Assembly (NCBI GenBank): GCA_951812395.1 | Contig: CATOSD010000001.1 | Coordinates: 1,523,108 to 1,587,107 of the forward strand | Source: an uncultured Dehalococcoidia bacterium | Lineage (GTDB): Bacteria > Chloroflexota > Dehalococcoidia > Lucifugimonadales > CATOSD01 | Reading direction: 5' to 3' | Length of the DNA stretch: 64,000 bases | Notes under the pieces: model-generated | Database searches by the model: none | Told to the model about the DNA's origin: nothing | What the model saw: only the letters and a program-made list of their open reading frames with translations | Shown: piece by piece, positions 1 to 9,238 of the stretch | Layout of the letters: each line of letters begins with the position of its first letter | Numbering within the stretch: the first letter of the stretch is position 1 | Position numbers and translations under genes: made by a program

Positions 1-1
1 G

Positions 2-2428
2 CCCGAATACTCGCTGGAGCGGCTCGCAGACCGCTTCGGCGCGCGAAACACTCAGCCTCACAGGGCGCTCGCGGACGCCCACGCGACCCGTAGCGTGTTC
101 AACGTGCTGCTGCGCCGTGCGATGGAGCTCGACCCCTACTCCCTGGCCGAGATGGGCAGACTGGCCGGCCGCTCGTCCTGGGTGCTGGCCTACTTGCTCG
201 GCGGCATCGAGTCGCGGCCGCGCCAATGGCCTGGCGCTGCGGACGGTGCGGCGTCCGCCCGCGTGGACGCATCTGGCCTGGACATGGCCGAGCTGGGCGC
301 GCGGCTCCAGCAGGCGCGGCCCATCCGCCCCAACCAGGAAGTCGAGAAGATCGACGTCGACATGGTCGAGTCGCTGTTGCGCTCCGGCAGCCCGCTGGCC
401 GAGGCGATGGACGGCTTCGAGGAGCGGCCCGAACAGATCGCCGTCGCCCGTGCCGTAGCCGAGGCGGTAAACGAGGGCAAGCGGCTGGTGGTGGAAGCCG
501 GCACCGGCGTCGGCAAGTCAGTCGCCTACCTGCTGCCCGCACTGGCCTACGCCACTGCCAACAACAAGCGGGTTGTGGTATCCACGAACACCATCAACCT
601 CCAGGAGCAGCTTGTCGAGAAGGACGTCCCCATGCTGGTGGAGGCGCTCGCGAACGTACCCGGCGTAGACACGGCAGACGTCCGCTTCTCCCAGCTCAAG
701 GGCAGGGCCAACTACCTGTGCCTGCGGCGGTGGACTCGCATGAGGTCGGGTGACACCCTCAACGAGGACGAGGCTCGGCTGCTCGCCAAGACGCTGGTGT
801 GGCTGGGCGAGACGTCGTCGGGCGACAGAAGCGAGCTGAACCTGGGCCACCGCAGCGCCGCGGCGCCGTGGAGCAGGCTCTCCTCCGAGCGGATGCACGA
901 GTGCCTGGGCCTCGGCGGTCCTTGCTTCCTTCGCGCGGCGAGGGAGAAGGCCGCCGCTTCGCACGTGGTCGTGGTCAATCACGCACTGTTGCTCTCGGAC
1001 GTACTGGCAGAAGGCTCGCTGATTCCCGACTACGACGTGCTGATCGTCGACGAGGCGCATCACCTCGAGGAAGAAGCGACGCGGCGGTTCGGTTACGACC
1101 TGCCCCAGGCGTCTCTGCACGAGCACCTGCAGCGAATCGGGGGCGAGCGCGGCCTTCTTCGGGAGGCGGTGGACGCCCTGCGAGCTTCGGCGGCCGCCGG
1201 GTCGCGCGCGGACGCCGCCGAAAAGGCGGCCTCCGAGGCGACTGACCTTTCCGGCAGGGCGCTCGGCCACTCGTCCAGCCTCTTTTCGACACTGGTGGAG
1301 CTGACGCTCGATCAGGGCGCGTCCAACGACTACCGTGTAACCGACGCGGAACGCAGGCAGCCGGGCTGGTCCGACCTTGAAGTCATCTGGGAAAACCTGG
1401 ACGTGACCCTCGCCGAGTTGGGCAACAGCATGCGCAGGGTGAGCGCGTCGCTGGAGAATCTGGAAGAGGCCGGTCTCGATGATTACCCCGGGATCTTGGG
1501 CGAACTGTCGGGCATGGTCATGGCCAATGACGACTTTCGACGGATGCTCAGTGAGTTCGTGCCGCACCCACAGGAAAGCGGCGTGTACTGGATAAGCAGA
1601 AGACCGGCCGGTTCAGAGCTGTTTCTTCACATGGCGCCGCTGGACGTCGGCGAACAGCTCGCGAAGGGTTTGTTCTCGGACAAGAGCTGCGTACTGACCA
1701 GCGCGACGCTCGCCACGGGCGGTCGCTTCGATCACGTGAGGGAACGTCTGGGTCTGGACGACGCGGAGGAGCTGCTGGTCGGTTCGCCTTTCGACTATGA
1801 AAGCGCCGTTCTGTTGTGCGTGCCAGAAGACATGCCCGAACCCAACTCCTGGGCGTACCAGGACGCGCTGGAGCAGGCCGTCAGCGACGTGGCCGTCGCC
1901 GCGAACGGCAGGACCATGGCGCTGTTTACGTCACACGCTTCTCTGCGGGCCACGGCCCACGCCATACGTGGCCGGCTCAGCACGCGTGGCATCGGTGTGC
2001 TCGCACAGGGCATGGACGGCTCGCCTCAACAGCTGGTGCGCCGCTTCCTCGAGAACCCCGAGACCGTCCTGCTCGGCACCGCCAGTTTCTGGGAGGGCGT
2101 GGACCTCGCCGGGGAGTCGCTCCAAGCACTCTTGGTGGCCCGGCTGCCATTCAACGTACCCACCGAGCCGGTGTTCGAGGCTCGTTCGGAGCAGTTCGAG
2201 AACTCGTTCATGCAGTACGCCGTTCCGCAGGCCATCCTGCGGCTGAGGCAGGGTTTCGGCAGGCTGATTCGCACGAATACCGACAGGGGCGTGGCGGTCA
2301 TTCTGGACCGCCGCATAGTGTCGCGCCGCTACGGCAGGGAGTTCGTGCAGTCGCTACCCCCCGCCTCGCGCAAGCGCCTGCCGCTGTACGATCTCGGCGG
2401 CGCGGTCGAGCGCTGGCTGGGGGCGTAA
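2..2428 (+). CDS. dinG: DnaQ-exonuclease/DinG-type helicase, 5' end missing
   Basis: The frame is open from the first bases of the window. Residues before the first Met (PHRALADAHAT) match the ExoIII motif of DnaQ-like 3'-5' exonucleases, so the gene starts upstream and an internal Met at 95 is not the real start. The helicase part has Walker A GTGVGKS (nt 500-520), a DEAH box (nt 1049-1060) and cysteines in NYLCLRRW and HECLGLGGPC that fit the XPD/DinG 4Fe-4S cluster. C-terminal helicase motifs include LLGTASFWEGVDLAGE and RQGFGRLIR. Known family role: ATP-dependent 5'-3' DNA unwinding in repair, here fused to a nuclease as in Firmicutes and Chloroflexi. The glycosylase gene follows after 3 bp, suggesting a repair operon. 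Confidence 0.88.
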   Translation, partial: PEYSLERLADRFGARNTQPHRALADAHATRSVFNVLLRRAMELDPYSLAEMGRLAGRSSWVLAYLLGGIESRPRQWPGAADGAASARVDASGLDMAELGARLQQARPIRPNQEVEKIDVDMVESLLRSGSPLAEAMDGFEERPEQIAVARAVAEAVNEGKRLVVEAGTGVGKSVAYLLPALAYATANNKRVVVSTNTINLQEQLVEKDVPMLVEALANVPGVDTADVRFSQLKGRANYLCLRRWTRMRSGDTLNEDEARLLAKTLVWLGETSSGDRSELNLGHRSAAAPWSRLSSERMHECLGLGGPCFLRAAREKAAASHVVVVNHALLLSDVLAEGSLIPDYDVLIVDEAHHLEEEATRRFGYDLPQASLHEHLQRIGGERGLLREAVDALRASAAAGSRADAAEKAASEATDLSGRALGHSSSLFSTLVELTLDQGASNDYRVTDAERRQPGWSDLEVIWENLDVTLAELGNSMRRVSASLENLEEAGLDDYPGILGELSGMVMANDDFRRMLSEFVPHPQESGVYWISRRPAGSELFLHMAPLDVGEQLAKGLFSDKSCVLTSATLATGGRFDHVRERLGLDDAEELLVGSPFDYESAVLLCVPEDMPEPNSWAYQDALEQAVSDVAVAANGRTMALFTSHASLRATAHAIRGRLSTRGIGVLAQGMDGSPQQLVRRFLENPETVLLGTASFWEGVDLAGESLQALLVARLPFNVPTEPVFEARSEQFENSFMQYAVPQAILRLRQGFGRLIRTNTDRGVAVILDRRIVSRRYGREFVQSLPPASRKRLPLYDLGGAVERWLGA

Positions 2429-2431
2429 GCC

Positions 2432-3307
2432 GTGCTCATCCCGTTCACGGGCCCCTTCGACCTGATTACCACGCTGGAGAGTGGCCAGGCGTTCCGCTGG
2501 CGCCGCGAGGAGGAGTGGCTGACCGGTGTCGTGTTCGACAATATCATAAGAACACGCAGGACGGCAGAGGGAGTGGAGTTCGAGTGCGCTCCCGACGACG
2601 AGACGGCTATCGCGCCGTTGTTCAGGGACTACCTGCGCCTGGACGACGACCTGGAGGCGATATGCGACCGCATCCGCGTGGACGACCGCATCGGGGCCGC
2701 GCTGCGCCGGTATCCCGGACTGCGCGTGCTGCGTCAGGAGCCGTGGGAGTGCCTGATCTCGTTCATCTGCTCGGCGAACAACAACGTCAAGCGCATCAGC
2801 GTCAACGTGGAAGACATCGCCGACGGTTTCGGAAGACCGCTCGCGCTCCGCGAATGCCGGCGCAGCGCGTTCCCCTCCCCGGCGGAGTTGGCGCAGGTGG
2901 AAGAAGGAGAATTGCGCGAGCTCGGGTTGGGATTCAGGGCCAAGTACGTCGCCGGGGCGGCCCGCATAGTAGCCGCGGGCGATCTGGACCTGTTTGCGCT
3001 GCGAGAGGCGGACTACGATGAGGCCCTTGCCGCCCTGACCACGCTGCCCGGCGTCGGCGACAAGGTGGCCAACTGCGTGCTGCTGATGTCGCTGGACAAG
3101 CGGGAGGCGTTCCCGGTCGACGTGTGGATCGATCGCGCGCTGAGGGAATGGTACCCGGAGCACATGGTCCGCGTCGACGGCAAGCCGCTGACTCGCGCCG
3201 CCATGCGTCCCTGGGCGCAGGCTTACTTTGGCGAGTTCGCGGGCTACGCCAACCAGTACCTCTTCCAGGGCCGCCGCCTGCTCGGCAGGCGCGGCGACCA
3301 ATCCTGA
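2432..3307 (+). CDS. OGG1-type 8-oxoguanine DNA glycosylase/AP lyase
   Basis: The 291-residue protein has an N-terminal beta domain and a HhH-GPD fold. The hairpin and active site read LPGVGDKVANC with the Schiff-base Lys at 211 and catalytic Asp at 230 (PVDVW). This is the OGG1 (not MutM) arrangement, LPGVGxKVAxC...PVDV. Expected role: excision of 8-oxoguanine opposite cytosine with beta-lyase activity. The GTG start lies 3 bp after the helicase stop, so the genes are likely co-transcribed. Length is normal for the bacterial OGG1-like family. The substrate assignment is by family only. Confidence 0.87.
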   Translation: MLIPFTGPFDLITTLESGQAFRWRREEEWLTGVVFDNIIRTRRTAEGVEFECAPDDETAIAPLFRDYLRLDDDLEAICDRIRVDDRIGAALRRYPGLRVLRQEPWECLISFICSANNNVKRISVNVEDIADGFGRPLALRECRRSAFPSPAELAQVEEGELRELGLGFRAKYVAGAARIVAAGDLDLFALREADYDEALAALTTLPGVGDKVANCVLLMSLDKREAFPVDVWIDRALREWYPEHMVRVDGKPLTRAAMRPWAQAYFGEFAGYANQYLFQGRRLLGRRGDQS

Positions 3308-3372
3308 ACGCGGCGCAGGGGCGTGTTGACAAGCTGCCCCGTGTCTGAGCACCTTGTGCTATGCTATATTTG

Positions 3373-3963
3373 ATGACCGCAACACGCCTAACGCTGTTCG
3401 CCGCGATGCTGCTCTGGGTCGCGTTCGCCTGCTCGTTGCCCGAGCCGACGCCAACGCCTGAGCCGACGTCGGCGCCGACGGCCCCACCGGCCCCAACGGC
3501 CACTCCACCGCCGGAGCCGACACCGACCCCAGAGCCAACGCCCGAACCCACTCCCACGCCGTCCGGCCAGCCCACGCGCGGGCTGTTCGAATACATCCGC
3601 GCGGTTGCCTACCTGGAGGCAAACCTCTGGGAGGAGGCCATTCCCGCATACGGGCTTGTGATTCGCATAATCCCGGACATGGCCGTCGCGTATCACGGTC
3701 GGGGATACGCCTACTACAACGAGGCCATCCAGGAGGAGAACGACAACCTGTTCAAGCCAGCGATGGAGGACTACGACAAGGCTATCGAGCTGAAGCCCGG
3801 CTTCGCGAGAGCGTACCAGGACCGGGCGATTCTGCACCACCGCCTCGGCCACACGGACGCGGCCATTGACGACCTCGAGAGCGCCGTGCGCTTCTACGAC
3901 CCGCGCCGGCAGCCCGTCAGGCTGAACGAGGCCAGGGAGTTGCTGAACGAGTGGCGGCGCTAG
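3373..3963 (+). CDS. TPR lipoprotein with Pro/Thr-rich linker
   Basis: A lipoprotein-type signal (MTATRLTLFAAMLLWVAFAC) ends in Cys at about residue 20, followed by about 35 residues of PTPEPT-type linker. Two or three TPR-like helical repeats follow (AVAYHGRGYAYYNEA, ARAYQDRAILHHRLGHTDAAI). It is probably anchored outside the membrane, with TPRs mediating protein contacts. An alternative ATG at 3361 adds MLYL; the start at 3373 gives a cleaner signal peptide. A TTGACA at 3326-3331 is visible, but no well-spaced -10 was found. The function is unknown. A similar TPR lipoprotein lies at 10066. Confidence 0.8.
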   Translation: MTATRLTLFAAMLLWVAFACSLPEPTPTPEPTSAPTAPPAPTATPPPEPTPTPEPTPEPTPTPSGQPTRGLFEYIRAVAYLEANLWEEAIPAYGLVIRIIPDMAVAYHGRGYAYYNEAIQEENDNLFKPAMEDYDKAIELKPGFARAYQDRAILHHRLGHTDAAIDDLESAVRFYDPRRQPVRLNEARELLNEWRR

Positions 3964-3986
3964 GTCGCCTGAGAGCTTGTCCCCAA

Positions 3987-4040
3987 AGTCCCTTCCCCCT
4001 CGCAGGGGTGTACACAGGGGGAAGGTTAGGTTGGGCGGTG
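3987..4040 (+). repeat. Dispersed GC-rich repeat, copy R1
   Basis: A copy of the window-wide intergenic repeat: AGTCCCTTCCCCCTCGCAGG, then a variant centre (TGTACACA), then GGGGGAAGGTTAGG. It lies just downstream of the TPR lipoprotein gene, between convergent genes. Confidence 0.75.
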
Positions 4041-4063
4041 ATTAACGAGTGGCGCCAGGCCGG

Positions 4064-4450
4064 CTAGTCCCGCTCGACCAGCTGTATGAGCACACCGTGC
4101 GAGTCGCCAGGGTGGATGTAAGGACCGCCGGGGCCTTCGATAATCCGCGCTCCGTTCTCCTTCAATTCCTCGGCGGCCTTCTCGCGGTCGTCGACCGCTA
4201 TGGCCAACAAGTGAATGCCCTCGCCCCTGCGGGCTATGCTGCGCCCCACCGGCGTCTCCGGACCTAGCGCCTCCACCAGCTCGATGAACCGGCCGCTTTC
4301 ATCTAGCGGAAGGATGGCCTGGCGCAAGCCCAGTTGCGGCTGCTCCCTGTCCCGGACCTCCGCCTTCAGCCCCAGCTTGGTCTCATAGTCTTCGACCGCC
4401 CCGGCCAGGTCGTTGACGGCGATGACGACGTGATCTATCCGCTTGAACAA
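4064..4450 (-). CDS. mce: Methylmalonyl-CoA epimerase-like VOC protein
   Basis: The 128-residue protein consists of two VOC beta-alpha-beta-beta-beta modules. Metal-ligand candidates are H7 (IDHVVIAV), E60, H80 (GIHLLAIAV) and E126 (LIQLVE), the pattern of methylmalonyl-CoA epimerases. Proposed reaction: interconversion of (R)- and (S)-methylmalonyl-CoA in propionyl-CoA/succinyl-CoA metabolism. sucCD lies elsewhere in the window, but no mutase is present. Other VOC functions (glyoxalase, dioxygenase-like) cannot be excluded. The start is at 4450, with a few hundred bases of shared upstream region with the divergent carbonic anhydrase gene. Confidence 0.75.
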   Translation of the reverse strand: MFKRIDHVVIAVNDLAGAVEDYETKLGLKAEVRDREQPQLGLRQAILPLDESGRFIELVEALGPETPVGRSIARRGEGIHLLAIAVDDREKAAEELKENGARIIEGPGGPYIHPGDSHGVLIQLVERD

Positions 4451-4631
4451 TGCACTTCTCCATATCTGGTGATGTCCGATACTGCTTTCATGGGCAGAAG
4501 TCTAGGCGCGGCCCGGAGGGAGTGTCAAGCCGGCGCCCCTTGCGATAACCTTGCGACGTGCTACACAATTGCTCCGGGGAGTTCGTGGGCGGTGGGGCCG
4601 GCTGGTAACGCTCCCCTGCGGAGGAATACAG

Positions 4632-5147
4632 ATGATTCGCAGCCTGGACGGCAAAAGCCCTGAGATTCACCCGACGGCGTTCGTCAGCGAGTTCGCCTAC
4701 GTTGTGGGAGACGTGGAGATTGGCGAAGGCTCCAGCGTGTGGCCCGGCACCGTGATACGGGCGGACGCCGGAAAGATCGCGATTGGCAAGAACTCCTGCA
4801 TCCAGGACAACTCTGTGGTCCACGGCGACGACGACGTTAGCATAGGCGACAACGTTGTCATCGGCCACAGGGTGATGTGCCACGCCAAGACCGTCGGCAA
4901 CAGCGTGCTTATCGGCAACGGCGCTGTGGTCAACGACGGGGTTGAGATAGGCGAGTACAGCCTGCTGGCGTCCGGCTGCATGGTCGTCGACAACATGCAG
5001 ATCCCGTCGCGCTCGCTGGTGATGGGCGTGCCGGCGAGGGTGCGCGGCGAAATCAGCGACCGGCACGCCGAACTGATAGATCGCACCGGCGGGCACTACG
5101 TCGACCGTGGCCGGCGCTACAAGCAACAGGGAGATTTGGAGGGATAG
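4632..5147 (+). CDS. Gamma-class carbonic anhydrase family protein
   Basis: The 171-residue left-handed beta-helix protein has hexapeptide repeats (VEIGEGSSVWPGTVIRAD, SIGDNVVIG, EIGEYSLLASG). Zinc ligands are at H64 (SVVHGD), H79 and H84 (IGHRVMCHA), matching the Cam/YrdA pattern. The ATG at 4632 has a GGAGG Shine-Dalgarno at about 4619-4623. The reading frame extends upstream to 4551, but that part has no family similarity. Probable role: reversible CO2 hydration or a related metal-dependent function. Many YrdA-type proteins have low or no anhydrase activity, so the activity is not certain. Confidence 0.87.
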   Translation: MIRSLDGKSPEIHPTAFVSEFAYVVGDVEIGEGSSVWPGTVIRADAGKIAIGKNSCIQDNSVVHGDDDVSIGDNVVIGHRVMCHAKTVGNSVLIGNGAVVNDGVEIGEYSLLASGCMVVDNMQIPSRSLVMGVPARVRGEISDRHAELIDRTGGHYVDRGRRYKQQGDLEG

Positions 5148-5175
5148 GCGCGAGCAGCGCCCCCAGCCCCGCCGG

Positions 5176-5220
5176 CATCCCCATCCTAACCTTCCCCTTC
5201 ACAAGGGGAAGGGGCTCTTG
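5176..5220 (-). repeat. Dispersed GC-rich repeat, copy R2 (inverted)
   Basis: The reverse-oriented repeat reads CCCATCCTAACCTTCCCCTT then CACAAGGGGAAGGGG on the plus strand. It sits between the 3' ends of the carbonic anhydrase gene and argS and could fold into a hairpin that ends both transcripts. Confidence 0.7.
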
Positions 5221-5230
5221 GCGCCGCTCC

Positions 5231-6919
5231 TCACATCTGCGAGGGCGCCTCCACGTCCATCAGGCGCAGGCAGCGGGCCAGCACTACCCTCGCGGCGTCA
5301 ACCAGCTTCAGCCTCGCCCTGGTGATGGCCTCCTCACCCTCCACGCCGGAGATGACGCGGCAGTTCTGGTAGAACCAGTGGAAGGCCGTGGCGAGTTCGC
5401 CCGCATAGTGCGGCAAGTGGTGCGGTTCGAGCGAAAGGGCCATCATCTCCACCACTTCCGGTAGCTGCATGGCCTTCCGTATGAGCGCCAGCTCTGCCTC
5501 GTGCGTGAGCTGCGACACGTCGCCGTCCGAGTAGTCGATGCCCCTCCCTGCGGCAATCCTCAGAATGCTAGCGATCCGCGCGTGAGCGTACTGGACGTAG
5601 TACACGGGATTCTCGGCAGACTGTTGCTTGGCCAGTTCCAGGTCGAATTCCATCTGGCTCTCAGCGGAGCGAGACAGGAAGAAGAACCGGCAGGCGTCCG
5701 CGCCGACCTCCTCGACAAGCTCGCGCAGCGTCACGATTTCGCCGCTGCGCTTGGACAATCGCACCAACTCCTCGCCGCGCCGCAACGTCACAAGCTGATT
5801 CAGCAATAGCGTCAGCCGATCGGGGGGAATACCCAGCGCGTCGACAACGGCCTTCATCCGCGCCACGTGCCCCTGGTGGTCCGCGCCCCACACGTCGATC
5901 ACCCGGTCGAATCCCCGCTCCACGAACTTGTTGTAGTGATATGCGATGTCGGACGCGAAGTAGGTGGGTGTGCCGTTCGTGCGCACCACCACAGCCTCCT
6001 TGCGGTCGCCCGACTCCTCCCATTCGAACCAGGTTGCCCCATCCCGCTCGGCAAGCTGACCGCGCTGTCGAAGCAGCTTGACGCCGCGGTCGTACTGGCC
6101 GGAGCGGTAGAGGCTGCGCTCGCTGAACCACACTTCGAAGTCGACGCGGAGCGCCTCCAGGTCTTCGCGTATGGCGTCGAGCATCATACGCAGGCCGATC
6201 TCGCCCAGTTCGCTGATCGCGTCCGAAGGGGGCGCGTCGGCAAAGCGGTCACCCTCCGCCGCGCGGATCTCGCGCGCCAGGTCCACCATGTAGCCGCCGA
6301 CATAGCCGTCCTCGGGCAATTCGGCGGGATTGCCGAGCAACTGCTGGTAGCGGGAGAACAGGCTCTCGTTGAACTTGTCCATCTGGTTGCCTGCGTCGTT
6401 GATGTAGTACTCGCGCTCGACGACGTATCCCGCTGCCGACAGCACGTTCGCCAGGGCACTGCCGATGACAGCGCCGCGCGCGTGCGCGACGTGAAGCGGC
6501 CCGGTCGGATTGACGCTGACGAACTCAACCTGCACGCGCTCGCCCTCACCAACACGCACGTTGCCGTACTCCTCGCCCTCCTCACGTATGGCCTCCACCT
6601 GCTGCGCAAGCCACGAGTCCTGGAGCGAAAAATTGATGAAGCCCGGCCGTGCGACCCAGACCTTGCCGAGCGGTTCCTTCACCGCGATCTTCGAAGCGAC
6701 GCCCTCGGCGATGGCCATTGGGTTCATCCGCATGGGCCGGGCCAGCTTGAGGGGCAGGCTGCACGCGAACTCTCCGTGCTCAGGATTGGGCGGGCGTTCG
6801 ATGGCGGCGCTGTCCACGTCGGCGGGCGGCAGCAGCCCCTCGCCCTGCGCCTCCCGGAGTGCGTCCAGCACAAGCTGGCCGACTCGTCCCCTGACCGTAT
6901 CGTGCGATGTGTCTGTCAT
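5231..6919 (-). CDS. argS: Arginyl-tRNA synthetase
   Basis: This 562-residue class I synthetase charges tRNA-Arg. An N-terminal Add-1 domain (about residues 10-100) is followed by the HIGH-type motif HVAH at 143-146 after VNPTGPL. The KMSKS-equivalent region reads RLSKRSGEIV, and the C-terminal DALR anticodon-binding domain ends in VVLARCLRLMDVEAPSQM, as in canonical ArgS. Length is normal. It has no close same-strand partner; a lipoprotein gene lies upstream on the same strand after about 80 bp. Confidence 0.97.
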   Translation of the reverse strand: MTDTSHDTVRGRVGQLVLDALREAQGEGLLPPADVDSAAIERPPNPEHGEFACSLPLKLARPMRMNPMAIAEGVASKIAVKEPLGKVWVARPGFINFSLQDSWLAQQVEAIREEGEEYGNVRVGEGERVQVEFVSVNPTGPLHVAHARGAVIGSALANVLSAAGYVVEREYYINDAGNQMDKFNESLFSRYQQLLGNPAELPEDGYVGGYMVDLAREIRAAEGDRFADAPPSDAISELGEIGLRMMLDAIREDLEALRVDFEVWFSERSLYRSGQYDRGVKLLRQRGQLAERDGATWFEWEESGDRKEAVVVRTNGTPTYFASDIAYHYNKFVERGFDRVIDVWGADHQGHVARMKAVVDALGIPPDRLTLLLNQLVTLRRGEELVRLSKRSGEIVTLRELVEEVGADACRFFFLSRSAESQMEFDLELAKQQSAENPVYYVQYAHARIASILRIAAGRGIDYSDGDVSQLTHEAELALIRKAMQLPEVVEMMALSLEPHHLPHYAGELATAFHWFYQNCRVISGVEGEEAITRARLKLVDAARVVLARCLRLMDVEAPSQM

Positions 6920-7003
6920 GCGATCCGTCTGTCCTGAGAATCAAAGTCTTTGCGTAAACGTTACCAGACTCGCGCCATGCCTTGCCAGACGCGGTACTCG
7001 AGG

Positions 7004-7716
7004 TTAACAGCCGGGTGGGTAACTCTTGCTATGTACCAGCGTGCCATCCGCATCATAGAGGCCCGCCTCGTCCGGGTCGCTGTTGCTCCAGATGGCGCTG
7101 CGGGATCCGAAGCTGAAGCCTCCCGAATCTGTGTGCATCTGGTTGGTGTAGACGCGAATCGTCTCGCCCGGCTCCAGCGTCCGCGATGGGAACACGAACT
7201 GTGGTCTGCCGTCCGCGATGTCCAGCAGCCGCCAGCTCGTGATGTCCTGGGCCCTTCCCCCCTCGTTCACGATCGCCACGTACTCGTCTGACTCCGTCCG
7301 CGAGACGGCGCCGTCGAAGAATATGCAGGCAATACGTACGTCCGGCGATGCGGGTTTGGGGCTAGGCGTGGCAGTGGGTTCGGGCGTAGGCGTGTCGGTT
7401 GGGACGTGGGTGTTTCGGTGGGCGCCGGCAATGGAGTGGCGGTGGGTTGTGGAGTAAGGGTGGCCGTTGAGCGTTGCGTAGGTGTAGGCGCGGCGGTGGG
7501 ATCTGGAGCGGGCGCCAGCGCTGAGACAAGGAGGGGAGTGGATGTTGGCGCGGGCGTCGGCGCCGCCGACGGAGTAGCCGTTGCCGCCGCACTGGGCTGC
7601 CCGCCACACGCGGACGAAAGGGCGAGCAGGGCGAGAGCGGAGACGGCCAGGGCCAGTTTCACGCCGAAGCGCCGTTGGAGCGCTCGACACTCTGATTCGT
7701 TCTCCTCCATCAGCAA
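7004..7716 (-). pseudogene. Lipoprotein with lamin-tail domain, frameshifted in Pro/Thr linker
   Basis: Two overlapping frames make one protein. The first (from 7716) gives a lipoprotein signal ending LALLALSSAC (Cys at about residue 37) and a long PT-rich linker. The second (ending 7004) carries a lamin-tail-like beta domain (DEYVAIVNEGGRAQDITSW...GRPQFVFPSRTLEPGETIRVY). The frame changes near 7395-7410 inside repetitive PT codons, where one missing base (or two extra) would restore it. This could be a true mutation, slippage-based variation or an assembly error. If intact, it would be an exported, membrane-anchored surface protein of unknown role. It lies 24 bp downstream of selD, on the same strand. 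Confidence 0.7.
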
Positions 7717-7740
7717 CAGCGCAGAACTTGGACTGGCTCG

Positions 7741-8802
7741 CTAGGCGAGCGCCTCGATGAGATTGCCGTCCGCCATCTCCTCTCTCGCCACCACCTCACC
7801 GACAACGGCACGAGTCTCTACGCCCGCACTCTCCAACTCGACGAGCAGACCGTCCAGTCCCTCCCTGGCGATACTGATGAGGAGGCCGCCGGACGTTTGA
7901 GCGTCCACCAGCAGCAGCCGTTTGCTTTCGTCCAGGCCGCGCCACTCCACAACGTCGTCGATGGAGGAAAGATTGCGGTGAGTGCCTCCCGGCGCTATGC
8001 CGGACTCCAGCAGCTCCCATGCGCCTTCGAGCACCGGGACAGCGCCGAAATTCACGCGGGCGCCCACGCCGCTGCCCTGGCAGATGGCCCTGAGGTGGCC
8101 GAGCAGTCCGAATCCCGTGACGTCCGCGCAGGCATTCGCGCCCGCGGCGGTCATCGCCTCGGCGGCAGCCCGGTTGAGCGTGGCCATCTCGGCAACCGCG
8201 TTGGCCAACACGTTGTCGGGTACGCGCTGTTGTTTGCCGGCGGTGGTGATGATTCCGGTGCCGATCGGCTTCGTCAGCACCAGCACGTCGCCCGGACGTG
8301 CGCCGGCGTTGGTCACTTCCGCGCCAGGCGAGACCAGGCCGGTTACGGCGAGTCCGTACTTGGGCTCCTGGTCGTCGACGGTGTGGCCCCCTACTATCAG
8401 CACGCCGGCCTCCTGGGCCTTGGCGCCGCCACCCCGCAGGATTTCGCCCAGAATCTCCTTGGGCAGGTCTATCGGGAACCCCACTATGTTGAGAGCCAGA
8501 AGCGGCCGCCCGCCCATGGCGTACACGTCGCTTAGGGCGTTTGCGGCGGCAATCTGACCGTAGAGGTAAGGGTCGTCAACAATTGGCGGAAAGAAGTCGA
8601 GCGTCTGGATGATCGCCGTCTGGTCGTCGAGCTTGTAAACGGCGGCGTCGTCTCCGGTGGAGATGCCGACCAGCAGGTTGGGATCGGTTACCGGGGGTAG
8701 CTGGCTCAGAACCTGGGCCAGGTCCGAAGGACTGAACTTCGATGCTCAACCGGCGCAGCTTGCAAGCTCGGTCAGCCTGATTTCATCGCTTAGTAGGGCC
8801 AC
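7741..8802 (-). CDS. selD: Selenide, water dikinase; itself a selenoprotein (UGA at codon 19)
   Basis: The enzyme makes selenophosphate from selenide and ATP for selenocysteine and selenouridine synthesis. Reading upstream of the apparent ORF start at 8526, the same frame stays SelD-like (GISTGDDAAVYKLDDQTAI, DFFPPIVDDPYLYGQIAAAN). It crosses one in-frame TGA at 8748-8746 exactly at the catalytic Cys/Sec position (CAG-U-ASKFSPSDL, with Lys22 equivalent to E. coli Lys20). The start is GTG at 8802, preceded by GGGGAGG (8815-8809). That gives 353 residues, a normal length. Downstream motifs include GGHTVDDQEPKYGLAVTG and DVTGFGLLGHL. Standard gene calling would truncate it. It implies that selA, selB and selC lie elsewhere in the genome. 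Confidence 0.92.
8719..8734 (-). promoter_or_regulatory. Candidate bacterial SECIS hairpin of selD
   Basis: In the mRNA, 11 nt after the UGA, CAGUCC-UUC-GGACCUG can form a 7-bp stem with one bulged C. The distance matches that of known bacterial SECIS elements (fdhF-type), which bind SelB. The small apical loop is not a textbook match, so the assignment rests mainly on position. Confidence 0.5.
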
Positions 8803-9238
8803 GATCAACCTCCCCTGTCGGTGCCGGCGCCGCCGATTGGAAGCCGGTTGCGCAAGTATAGCACAGGGAGCAACCCTGAGACTCAACTTCCCGAAATCAC
8901 CAGACCGTTTCGGCACGGCGGGATTCGATGAGTGCGCCGTCGCTCATGCCAATCAACTTTCCTCAAGGCTTGCCTTCGTGAGTTATTGTCACTTGCTGGC
9001 CGTTCTCCAAGCTTCCGAGAACCTCGCATAGTTTCTCCCGCAACTCTTGTATGTCATATGTAGTCATGTGTTGAATTCAGGGTGGCTATCTGGAGTTGTA
9101 TTTGTGACCACACAGTGTCGGTTCGACCTCAGCCTGTCAATCAGGCAGGATCTGGATCGCTGCCGGCCGCGCCGCTCCGTTTGCGGTTGCGAGACGTGTG
9201 GGGGTAGAATGAGACCAAAATTCGCAGGAGGTAACCCC
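8803..9238. other. Intergenic region upstream of selD and the MBL gene
   Basis: 436 bp between divergent genes, less GC-rich than its surroundings. It holds the selD Shine-Dalgarno at one end and AGGAGG (9226-9231) at the other. I looked for a selC (tRNA-Sec) and for a conserved reading frame and saw neither. Promoters for both genes presumably lie here. Confidence 0.6.

Noticed and set aside
2354..3352. Long open frame opposite the glycosylase gene
   Set aside because: Shadow of the real plus-strand gene, caused by high GC; no family similarity. Many other long antisense frames were dismissed for the same reason.
8803..9238. Possible tRNA-Sec (selC) next to selD
   Set aside because: No long acceptor/variable-arm cloverleaf or GGTTCGAATCC-like T arm was found on either strand.
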